Of a DNA stretch of 64,000 nt, positions 34,861-44,594 are shown piece after piece. The notes beneath the pieces are model-generated. The model was not told the DNA's origin and searched no databases. It worked only from the letters and a program-made list of their open reading frames with translations. Made by a program: the position numbers and the translations under genes. Origin of the DNA: Mauremys mutica (taxonomy: Eukaryota > Chordata > Testudines > Geoemydidae); NCBI RefSeq assembly GCF_020497125.1, contig NC_059075.1, positions 111,019,222 to 111,083,221 of the forward strand, read 5' to 3'. The stretch's first letter is position 1; every line of letters starts with the position of its first letter.

Positions 34861-35695
34861 TGATTGTCAGCTTTGTGGGAGATGCCAATGGTGAGCAAGA
34901 GTCAACCAGCCCACACTCTCCGCTGGTACCAGCAAGCTGCCAGATGGTGGCTGCAGTATGAGGACTGCCTGAGGTCCTGTGAAATCCACATCTGCTTCCT
35001 GATCCAGTCCCAAGAGAACTCCCATGGCCATGGTAGGATTAACTTCTTTCACCTGAATTTCAGAGGCGTGATGGTTTCTTTGGCATATGTCAATGGTCAA
35101 AACAGTGGCTGAAAAGACGACCATAGTCAAATACTTGGGGGCTCCTTACTCAACACACACAATCACCTGTGTCATTGTTTGAGTTCGGAATCTTACTGGG
35201 TGGTGGTGAGGATGGGGAGTTGGACTCAATATAACACACAAATAGTAGGTGACGAGTGCAAAGATTTTCTGACACTGGGTTTGAAACACTTGTCAGTATT
35301 CTGTAATGCCCTGAGCTACGTAAGGTTATATTATTTAATCCAAAGTCTGTTCTGTCCCCATCTGCAGCCTCAGTGAAGTCTATAAAGAGTTACACAGAAG
35401 TAATTTTAAATATTCATACAGTGTGCATCAGCCATGAGTCCCAGTAAACTTACAAAGACACCTTGGGCATCCTAGGCAACCCCTCTGTAAAAACAACACA
35501 TGCTCACATACCAACGTTTTGCTGTGTACTGTAATAAGACCATACTCTGCTGCTTGCAACATTAAACATTATTCAGAGGAATAACATTCACAGTATTAAC
35601 ACAACAGTATACACACTATGAAAAGCCTTATGCCCTTTTTCCTGGGGCCAAATGGGATATAGAACTCAATTCTTGCCATTTCTGAAATGACTAGT
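34861..35695. other. No gene recognised
   Basis: Short open frames only, with no domain and no named repeat. Confidence 0.4.
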
Positions 35696-35860
35696 GAAGC
35701 ATGCCTGCGGATGCTCCACCGGAGCCGCGGGACCAGCGGACCCTCCGCAGGCACGTCTGCAGGAGGTCCACCGGAGCCGCGGGACCGGCGACCGCCAGAG
35801 CACCCTCCGCGGCGTGCCGCCGTGCTTGGGGTGGCGAAATTGCTAGAGCCGCCCCTGATT
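35696..35860. mobile_element. GC-rich hAT-like fragment
   Basis: It shares 'gcatgcctgcgg', 'ctccgcaggcac' fold-back wording and the end 'agagccgcccctg' with 23553-23778. Two direct 'ccaccggagccgcgggacc' copies lie within it. No clear target duplication. Confidence 0.55.
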
Positions 35861-36364
35861 CCACCTACTACACAATAACATCATGAAGAGATATTTCTGG
35901 ACTCCTACAAGATTTTGTTTCAATCAAACTTCCATTTTCTGCTGAGTGTTGGAGATGTCAACATTCCCCTGTATCTTTATCTCTTATGCTTTGGTACCAT
36001 GATAAAAAAAATCTCTTCACTATGGCCAGAAGTATGCACTTTTATCTTGGAGTCAGCTTCTATACAACAAGGCCTATTTGAAATAGACAAGAGGTAAATC
36101 CTGAGAACAAGTGACAGCAGCACTCAGCTCTTTTAACAAGATTCCTCCTGCATTGCTGCAGGATCCCAGTGAATGGAAAGACAAGATGACTTCAAAAAAT
36201 TACCTCAGACAGAAATGCTAATCTGAGTCTTCTATTTCACCCAGGATCTTCTACTAGGTAAAAGTACTAGGTACAGTAATAGCAGTTACAGCCACTTCCA
36301 GTATTACTGTGTGTGTCAGTCAGACTGTCTCTTGGCAGCCACCTACTCTTCCAATTTACTATTA

Positions 36365-37110
36365 CTATTATGAATTATTTGTATTACAGTAGTCATGGAC
36401 CAGGACCCCACAAAAAAAATAGTCCCTACCCCAAAAAGTTTACAATCTAAGAATAAGACAAGAGGTAAAAGGTGGAGACAGACAGATGGGGGAGCCCAAG
36501 GAGACAGTACTGGTCAGCATGATAGCACTAACATCAGACCAGAGGCTTAACCATTGACAAGTTTTTTGCAGGCCTCAGAGCTGGGGCCCTACCAAATGCA
36601 CAGCCGTGAAAAACATGTCACAGCATGAAATCTGGTCTCCCCCGTGAAATCTGGTCTTTTGTGTACTTTTACACTGTACTATACAGATTTCACAGGGAAG
36701 ACCAGCATTTCTCAAACCAAAAAAGGGTCATGGGGGGAGGGAGGGTTGGGTCACCCTTGTTTCTGTGCTGCCTTCAGAGCTGAGTGGCCAGAGAGCTGTG
36801 GCTGCTGGCCAGGCACCCAGCTCTGAAGGCAGTGCCCTGCCAGCAGCAGCACAGAAGTAAAGGTGGCAATACCATACCAAGCCATTCTTACTTCTGCGTT
36901 CTTGCCTTCAGAGTTGGGTCAGAACCCCTACAGTTACAACACCGTGAAATTTCAGATTTAAATATCTGAAATCATGAAATTTACAATTTTAAAAATCCTA
37001 TGACCATGAAATTGACCAAATGGACTGTGAATTTGGTAGGGCCCTACTCATAGCAAAGGAGAGATTTAAGGACATATTTGAAGAAGGACACACATCCTTT
37101 CCCAACCTTA
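36365..37110 (-). repeat. Old SINE-like repeat split by a hAT-like element
   Basis: The plus strand reads 'ttgtattacagtagtcatggaccaggaccccac', 'gtccctaccccaaaaagtttacaatctaag' and 'gggggagcccaagg'. It resumes after the insertion with 'aaaggagagatttaaggac'. The left part is the complement of the tail seen at 720-790. Confidence 0.6.
36582..37046. mobile_element. hAT-like non-autonomous element, 465 bp
   Basis: The ends tggggccctaccaaat and atttggtagggcccta are 16-bp inverted repeats with one mismatch. Flanks ctcagagc (36574-36581) and ctcatagc (37047-37054) match at 7 of 8. Internal words 'gaaatctggtct' repeat and 'catgaaatt' is inverted. Non-coding. Confidence 0.85.
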
Positions 37111-37136
37111 AAAGGTAATAATTGGAGATATGCCAA

Positions 37137-37350
37137 TCTCCTAGAACTGGAAGGGACCTTGAAAGGTCATCGAGTCCAGCCCCCTGCCTTCACTAGCAGA
37201 ACCAATTTTTGCCCCACATCCCTAAGTAGCCCCCTCAAGGATTGAACTCACAACCCTGGGCACCCCACACTGAGCTATCCCTGGGCACCCCACACTGAGC
37301 TATCCCTGAGTTTAGCAGGCCAATGCTCAAACCACTGAGCTATCCCTCCT
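37137..37350 (-). repeat. tRNA-derived SINE (CryI type) with internal duplication
   Basis: On the minus strand it has the A-box region 'gctcagtggtttgagcattggcc' and the B box 'gagttcaatcc', and ends in a CR1-like tail with 'gacctttcaaggtccc'. The A-box neighbourhood carries a tandem duplication of a 25-26 bp unit (gggcaccccacactgagcta type, about 37257-37310), so this copy probably lost normal pol III promoter spacing. Confidence 0.85.
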
Positions 37351-39128
37351 TGTTTCCCATCCTCCTCTTTTCCTCTGTTTTCATACATTAAGCCTTCTAT
37401 TTTGGGGTTTGTTTACCATCGTTGGCCATTTACTAAACTTATTTACTTCCTGGGGCCTGGTCGAAAACCCACTGACCTCCGTGGAAGCCTTTTCACTTTG
37501 GATTAGCCCCTTGACCACTATATGCAGGGAGAGAGCGGGAGACACAAATGATTTGGTACACTGAACTCCATTTTTATTATATTAGCTATACATACATATA
37601 TACTGTATGTCTTGTCCTGTGATTGTACACAGGAATGAATTCTTGATTATTTGTATATTTTAATATGACAATTCAGTCATGGATTAAATTTACTGGAAAA
37701 ACATTTAGAACAAGAAACTCTCTCAACTGAGAATGAAACATGCGTGAGATCATTGCTAGTAGGATACTGTACCATCTAGAATGCTAGCTATTTCCTTTCA
37801 ACTTAAGCCTCTATTCCTCCTCCCTTCCCATCATGCATAATCAGCTTTAAAAGTTCATTTCACGTGAATTGCTTGCTGGGGTTATATTTGCAGATGAAAT
37901 CTGTCCTAGAGACAGTTATTAGCAGTGGTTGATGCACTGCTTTTCATCACTGGGGCACAGAAGCCCCTCTCTTTGTGAAGGTATGTGGACAATGCCTGTG
38001 TCATTCTGACGGTCAAATTAAAAGCCATAACAGAGCACAGAAGGGTTTTTCTCTGCAGAATCACTATTCCATGTACAAGCACAAAGAAGAAAAACTGCTT
38101 ATTGGTCCTGTTCCAGGAAAAGAACGTGACATGGAATAATTATCAGAATGATTTTTAGATGGGAGAGTTTATTCATTCAATCAAAATTGATGTGTAGGAG
38201 CTGTATGGAAAGGAAAATTAATGTCAAGGGCCAGTCTAAATATTCTCGCTCTCATCAAAAACACACCTGATTTGAGAAGGTTTTTTTTTTAAAACAGCAG
38301 ACTGACAAGGGATGAACTCAGTTAACTATGTACACTCCTCAGTAAACTATGGATGACCTGGATAACAGAGATTCCAGTTAATTTAAAAAAAAACAGAAGA
38401 AATAAAGCACCAGCACTAAGCAGCTGGATTTAGTCCCTCAACAGAGAGTACATGCAGTTAAGCTGGAATAGCTGAGGAATAAAGTCTCAGAAACTGGACA
38501 GTCTCAAGCAAAGCCTTCAAAATACTTTTCAACTGTAATGTGAAGGGACAGTGTTCAATGCCTTTAATGGTATTATATAATACACATGACTCCCTGACTC
38601 TCAGAAACTTGTAAACAAAATTTGCTCACAACTTTATCTGCTTCCTTTTGCTATATTGGGCCTGATACTCCCATGGTTTTTATGCCACTGGAATTCCACT
38701 ACAGTCATTGTAGTAAGTAAACAAACACCTGCATTAAATCTTAATAATGGAGTGGAAAAATCAGGCTCATTGATTGTACTCCTCTGCCTCCCCCAAAAAT
38801 ACAACTTGAAATTCACTGAGCAGCTTTTCTTTACATTGTGCATAATAACTGATTACAGCAGGTCTGTGTAGTTCTGGGAATAACACTGGTGAATTTACAA
38901 AAACGGCTAAGGCAGAACCATCAGAGGCAGCACAAAACATAGTGGTTCTGGAATGTTTTCAAAACTCCAGAGCCCTGACTGCAGGGAAGAATCCTATAGA
39001 GTACAATAGACCACTGTACAATAGACAGTTTCTACGGAAAGATTTTAAAAGGCAGTCACCTGATTCCTATATTAACCTCCATTTATGCTTTTTGGAAACC
39101 TCCCCACTATAGGTTTTTTTGATCCATC
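37351..39128. other. No gene; candidate conserved non-coding block
   Basis: The stretch at about 37800-38270 (including 'catcatgcataatcagctttaaaagttcatttc') is non-repetitive and looks like slowly evolving non-coding DNA; this is an impression from wording only. Confidence 0.4.
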
Positions 39129-39136
39129 CTATAAGA

Positions 39137-40701
39137 CGGGGTGGGCAAACTACGGCCCGTGGGCCGGATCTGGCCCTTCAGGGCTTTGGATCCAGCCCGT
39201 GGGATTGCCACTCATGGCCCCGCACCACTGCTGGAAATGGTGGCACCATGTCCCTGAGGCCCCTGGGGGAGGGGAACAGAGGGCTCCGTTCACTGCCCCC
39301 CCGCAATTCTCATAGGCCGGGAATGGGGAACCGTGGCCAATGGAAGCTTTGGGGGAGGTACTCGCAGGGGAGGGCAGCGCGCGGAGCTGCAGGGATGTGG
39401 TGCCGGCCGCTTCTGGGACTGGCGCGAAGTGGAGTGTAAGCCGGGGCGTCCTCCGATCCCGTCGCTACCGGCTGCGGCGGGGGGTCTGTGGCACGCCCCT
39501 CAGGCAGGGGACGCTGGCAAAGGTCCACCGCGCGCCCCTCAGGCAGGGGACGCTGGCAAGTGTCCGCAGCGCGCCCCTCAGGCAGGGGAGCACGGCAGGG
39601 GTCCGCAGCGCGCCCCTCAGGCAGGGGAGCACGGCAGGGGTCCGCAGCGCGCCCCTCAGGCAGGGGAGCACCGGCAAGGGTCCGCAGCGCGCCCCTCAGG
39701 CAGGGGAGCGCCGGCAAGGGTCCGCAGCGCGCCCCTCAGGCAGGGGAGCGCCGGCAATGGTCCACAGCGCGCCCCTCAGGCAGGGGAGCGCCGGCAAGGG
39801 TCCACAGCGCGCCCCTCAGGCAGGGGAGCGCCGGCAAGGGTCCACAGCGCGCCCCTCAGGCAGGGGAGCGCCGGCAAGGGTCCACAGCGCGCCCCTCAGG
39901 CAGGGGAGCGCCGGCAAGTGTTCACAGCGCGCCCCTCAGGCAGGGGAACGCTGGTAAATGTCCCGGTCCACGAACCTCCGACTCGGTCGGATAGATCGCG
40001 GCAGGCAGCTCCGGCTCCGCGGGGGTTGCCGGGTCCTCTGCCTCCCCGGAGTCGGCAGCGAGGGCGGGCGGAAGCGGCTCGGCATCCGCGTCTGCCTCCG
40101 TCCGTGATGCCCCCCCCGGAGCAAAGGGCCCTGCCCTTTGTACTCCCTGCTCTACCCCACCCGTAGCTGGGGACGGGGCGAACGCGCCCTGGCCCCGCCT
40201 CCTCCGGCGGGGAGCGCGGCGCGACCCGGTCCGCTCTGCCCCTCCCACCGCCGGGGTCGGAGTGAACGCGCCCTGGCCCCGCCCTTTCGGGCGGAGAGCA
40301 CGGCGTGTCCGGGTCCGGCTCGGTAGGGGGCCACCCGGCTCCCTACAGGGGCCAAGGCAGGCAGGGAGCCTATCCTATCCCTGCTGCACGCCGCTGCCAC
40401 CCCAGAGCCACTCCAGGTAAGCGGCGCCAGGCTGGAGCCCATACCCTGAATCCCTCCTGCACCCCACACTCCAACCCCCACCCTGAGCCCCCTGCTGCAC
40501 CCCTCCTGCACCCCAACCCCCTGCCCTGAGCCCCCTCCCACACACCCCAACCCCCTGCCCTGAGCCCCTTCCTGCACACCTCACCCTCTCCCACCCCCTC
40601 TCTTGCACCCCAACCCCTTGCCCCAGCCCTATATTCATGGCCCTGCATGCAATTTCCCCACCCAGTTGTGGCCCTCAGGCCAAAAAGTTTGCCCACCCCT
40701 G
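39137..40701. mobile_element. hAT-type element, 1.57 kb, GC-rich, carrying a minisatellite
   Basis: The ends cggggtgggcaaact and agtttgcccacccctg are hAT termini; the left one lacks a base of the usual CAGGGGTGGGC. Flanks ctataaga (39129-39136) and ctacaaga (40702-40709) match at 7 of 8. The interior is very GC-rich. It includes a 12-copy minisatellite, a roughly 83-bp duplication (about 40161 and 40244, both with gaacgcgccctggccccgcc) and a degenerate C-rich tandem array (40436-40620). It encodes no transposase. Confidence 0.85.
39494..39962 (+). repeat. 39-40 bp minisatellite, 12 copies
   Basis: The word cgcccctcaggcagggga recurs with cccctcagg at about 39495, 39534, 39573, 39612, 39651, 39691, 39731, 39771, 39811, 39851, 39891 and 39931. 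The first four steps are 39 bp and the later ones 40 bp. Because 39 is a multiple of three and 40 is not, several long overlapping frames arise that are artefacts of the repeat. Confidence 0.95.
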
Positions 40702-40709
40702 CTACAAGA

Positions 40710-41169
40710 TCTAGTAGAAAAATTACATCTTTACCATAGGATAAAAGGGATTGCCCTACAGTGACACCATCAGGAAATAAATGAAAAAAATCAAATGTCT
40801 GTAGAAGTACAGTTTAATCTAGTCTGAAACTACAAACACTATTATGCATTAATCATAATTATACAGTTGTATAAGGGTGTCACTACCAAGTTAAAGTTCT
40901 TCAGGTTCCCTAATCCGAATTGTGCATTTCCATAACTTAATGTGTTTGGATTTTTTTTTTAAGTTTGACATTAACTCTGAATTTCCTGAGTTTATAGTGA
41001 TTGTTTTGGGGACAGTTGAAGCTCCCCTGTAATGTTTTTTGCCCTAAGTCACTCATATATATACACTTAGCTCCAGGGTAATTTTTTGTCTGTATGTTGC
41101 TTTGTATGTGAAAGCTTTCACAACATTGCATTTTAGTAATAATGCTATAAACGAAGACTGTCATCCCTA
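40710..41169. other. No gene recognised
   Basis: A+T-rich spacer with no recognisable repeat. Confidence 0.45.
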
Positions 41170-41177
41170 CTGAGGCT

Positions 41178-41367
41178 GGTCTAAACTTAAAAAGTTACGT
41201 TGACAACGGGTGTGGTGTGGATATGCCAACAAAACCCCCAGTGTAGACGCAACTATGTCAACAGACAACGGCTTCTGTCGATACAGCTAATGTCACTCAG
41301 GACGGCGGTGGTCCTGCATACATACTAGGAGACTTTGCAGGCATAGGTTCTATAGTGTAGACACATG
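41178..41367. mobile_element. Short MITE, 190 bp
   Basis: It is flanked by ctgaggct on both sides (41170-41177 and 41368-41375), an 8-bp duplication that suggests hAT. The ends ggtctaaactt and gtgtagacacatg pair loosely and look like the GTCTACAC family, so the superfamily is uncertain. Confidence 0.55.
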
Positions 41368-41433
41368 CTGAGGCTATGTTTTCACTTCAGTTAACTCAAA
41401 TTATCTCCATTCAAGTTGACTCCTCTCAATTTA

Positions 41434-41682
41434 GGCCAAGTCTACACTATGAATATTTTGCCTATATGGTTATACCAGTATACTATACCAGGAAAGCATT
41501 CCTATCATGGATGCAGCTTACCTAACATAAGTGAGCAAAATAAGTTAAAGCAGAAAAAGTGCGGTTTTGCTGATAGAACTGTGTCTACATTAGGGGCTTT
41601 TGCTGACCTACATGAGGGGCTGTTGGTCACAAATCACACTTCTTCACCTCCCTGGCTTTGTAGTTGTAGTGTAGACTTTGCC
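41434..41682. mobile_element. Harbinger MITE, 249 bp
   Basis: TIRs ggccaagtctacacta (41434-41449) and, on the other strand, ggcaaagtctacacta differ at one position and match the autonomous element's ggccttgtctacacta at 14 of 16. TTA flanks both ends (41431-41433 and 41683-41685), the preferred Harbinger target. The interior is non-coding and unrelated to the autonomous copy. Confidence 0.85.
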
Positions 41683-42108
41683 TTAGCCTACCTTGAGTGA
41701 AAGCAGCCATACTGAGAAATGACACTGGAGCTCACAGAGTGATTGTGTTACTGCACAGAGTAACTGCATTAGCAGTACAGCATGACTACATTAGCAGTTG
41801 CTGAGTTGTGCTAACTCGAGCTATAGTTTAGCCCAGGGATCTCAAACTCAGATCACCATGACGGCCACATGAGGACTAGTACATTGGCCCAAGCACCGCA
41901 TCATTGAATCCTTTTCATACAATGATACAAAAGTATAGTTAAAAATGAAGAGTAATATAGTATGCTATTAAAAGTCAATGTATTAACTTTTTAAAAACTG
42001 TAATACGAAAAGTCAGTGCTAATTTTGACAGTCATTTCATTTTTGGCCACTTAGCTGGCAGCGTTAATTTGTTAATTGTAGGAGTTAAAAAAAAATTCTG
42101 TCAGCCTC

Positions 42109-43120
42109 TGATGGGGTGTCCATCCCACACAAGCCCTGAGTGGGTAAATGTGGGCTAGAAAGGGCCAATTAACCTTATATGTTGCACTTGGAGGGAAGCC
42201 AGGGATTGATAAGAACTAATGGAACATGAAGCCCAGCAGGGGGAAGACCTGGGCTAGGATGATGGAGTCAGGAAGTGACAGCAGGAAGAAGGCTGCAGGG
42301 TGGAAGTTTGCAACCACTCCCTAGAGCAGACCTGCACAACTCGTAAAGCGGCAAGGGCCATATTACTCCAAAGAAAACAGCTGAGGGCCGAACCCCCCCG
42401 CCCCACTGAACCCCACCCCCCAGAGCCGCCAAGCCCTCCTGAAACACAACACCCCCCCAGCGCTGCTCAGCCCCCCTGAAATACTGCCCCCCCCAGCAGC
42501 GCCTGCCCCGCGGAAACAAACCCTCCTTCCCCAGCGCTGCCCCACCGAAACAGCGGCATTGAACCTTGGTAATATGTTATAGTGGGCCCCTAAGGTAGTA
42601 TAATTAAGGTAAAAGAAAAATGTCTTTTTGCTAGAAATAGAATAAGATCTTCCCCCAACTTTGTAATCAATTGCCCTGTTGAATGAATGAGGTGTGAATG
42701 AGGAAGGCGTGGAAGGCAGCACCTCCAGACAGCTGCAACCCTTGGAGAGGGGATGGGAGCCAGACCAGATCAGTAGAACAGGTCAGCCACTGACTCCTCG
42801 CTTGCCTCCTCAGCCCAGCATCTCCCCACTCCCGCCTTGCCTACTCACCCCCCACCACTGCCCGCCCACTCGCCTCCTCAGCCCCCCTCCCTCACCTGCT
42901 GCTTACCTACTCACCCCCCGCAGGCCGCACAGTGAGCCCACACGGGCCGCATGTTGTGCAGGCCTGCCCTAGAGGGAAAGGGAGTTGGCTAGAGACAAGG
43001 AGGAGGTCAGAAGGAGAGTAAACCCTGTGGTTCTGTCCTGGATTAGGGATTCTTACAAGAGGCCTAAAAGGGTGGGGTACCCACAAGGAGGTGCTCCTGC
43101 AGTGAGTGGACCCCTTTACA
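42109..43120 (+). repeat. LTR-like repeat, related to 60080-60802, split by a hAT element
   Basis: It begins tgatggggtgtccatc and ends gtggacccctttaca. It aligns with 60080-60802 at both ends ('aattaacctta', 'ccactccctagag / tcactccctgggag', 'acaaggagg..cagtgagt'). TG...CA ends fit an LTR, but no 5-bp duplication can be read, so the class is inferred. Confidence 0.55.
42327..42966. mobile_element. Inner hAT-type element, 640 bp
   Basis: TIRs cagacctgcacaac and gttgtgcaggcctg (one mismatch) are flanked by a perfect 8-bp duplication ccctagag (42319-42326 and 42967-42974). The interior is C-rich with no coding capacity. A perfect duplication marks it as the youngest insertion of the nest. Confidence 0.92.
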
Positions 43121-43596
43121 CAGATCTGCAAATGTACCTTGTAATTTCAGTGCTGCAGTGTTCTTTCTCATTTACGCTTCTTCACCAGTACTATATTCTG
43201 CAACTGGAATTTCTAACTCCCGTTGAAATCAATGGAAAGAATGTCATTGACTTCAATGGGGGCTGGATTAGACTCATGATCAAAAGTTCTGTTGATGATG
43301 CATAAACCAGAATAGCATACAGTTCATGCTCCCTCTCCCTGCCCCTATTCCAACCCCTTCCCCAAATCCCCGGCCCGGCCCCACCTCTTCTCCGCCCCCT
43401 CCCCGAGCGTGCCATGTCCCTGCTCCCCCCCCGCCCCCCGGAAAGTCCTAAGTGTCACCAAACAGCTGTTTGGCGGTGGGAAGCGCTGGGAGGTAGGCGA
43501 AGGAGCGGGGATGCAGCAAACTGGGGAGAAGGGGTGTCAGCACCTATGGCAGACCACAGGAAATAGCTCTGCATGTTTGAGACCCCAGGGTTAGCC

Positions 43597-44137
43597 TATA
43601 GCCCCTGATGCGCCAGTCAACTCGACTTAAAAGTACTACCAAATCTAAGAGTTTGTGTGCGGGGAAAGGACTCAAATCAGTGGCAACACTCCAGTTATAA
43701 TTCCACTTAGCTCTGCAGTGAAGATGAGCCCTGAGAAATGAGCTGGGTTGGGCAAAACCCACTGACTAGACCTGAATTACAAAGTAGTTTTCAGTCCTTT
43801 CACAATGAATGTATTGGCCTCAGAGTGCAATGGGTTCCTGTATATTAAAAAAATAAAATAAAAGACTCATCCCCGTTAAGACGGGCAAGATAAAGTCTCC
43901 AGGAATGTACATTTACCTGACATTGTACAGTCAGTTGTATGCTAACAACCTCTCCAGCTATGAGTTATTTTAAATGTAAAATGACCAGTAGCAAAGCACT
44001 GGCATTAGTTCTGCTTTAGTTAAGGATGCACTGCCTAATACTTTGGTGATAAAACAAGTGTCAGAACCTGAACAGAACAGAAGTTAAGAGAGCCCAATTT
44101 CTGGGTTAATTTCAAGGCTTTGAATTTTGAGATAAAT
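43597..44137. other. No gene recognised
   Basis: Spacer between the nested hAT and the next LTR; nothing recognisable. Confidence 0.45.
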
Positions 44138-44142
44138 CCTTG

Positions 44143-44589
44143 TGTCACAGGGTGAGCGCAGGCTCTCCCACTTTTGTGCCTGCACCCTGTGTTTAGGCTG
44201 GTTTAATAAAGAGTGTTCACTCCCTCTTTTGTTGAATCACCTCAGTGTCTTTATTTACAGTGCTCGTGCAGTGCCCAGATCCCCCAAAAGTTAGTGCCCC
44301 ACAGACCCTCCCCCCCAGGGTCTCCTGGCCCTTGAGGCTTCCTTATTGGCAAGGAGACAGATACTGCCCTCCTGTCTCCTCCCAGACTAGCCTCCCCACT
44401 GAGGTTCGCCCAAGGCTTTTACAGCCTTCTCCTGCCTCAGCCCACTTGTTACTTAGCCCAGCAGGTTCGTCTGAGCCAGCCCTCGTTAGGGCTTGCAGCT
44501 GGGATCCCTGCTGAGTACCTGCATCTCTACCCCTGGCCTACCGGCCAGAGAGCAGGGCTTTAAAGGGGTTTTACCCCTGCCCTGCCACA
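44143..44589 (+). repeat. Solo LTR, 447 bp
   Basis: It begins tgtcacagggt, ends ccctgccaca (TG...CA) and has a perfect 5-bp duplication ccttg (44138-44142 and 44590-44594). AATAAA lies near 44206, consistent with an LTR polyadenylation signal. No internal retroelement sequence adjoins. Its tgt-acaggg start resembles the LTR at 22647. Confidence 0.88.
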
Positions 44590-44594
44590 CCTTG

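Larger units (their letters stand above)
41834..43588. mobile_element. Outer hAT-type element containing nested insertions
   Basis: The left end cagggatctcaaact and right end gtttgagaccccag are inverted. Flanks gtttagcc (41826-41833) and ggttagcc (43589-43596) match at 7 of 8. Its own sequence is about 41834-42108 and 43121-43588; the middle is occupied by an LTR-like repeat that itself carries another hAT element. Confidence 0.75.

Noticed and set aside
39494..39962. CRISPR-like regular repeats
   Set aside because: Repeats are directly tandem without unique spacers, and the genome is eukaryotic; this is a minisatellite.
39333..40166. 277-, 205- and 168-codon plus-strand frames
   Set aside because: They run through the GC-rich minisatellite in all three frames, with repeating Pro/Arg/Gln/Gly residues, and are an artefact of 39/40-bp repeats without stops.
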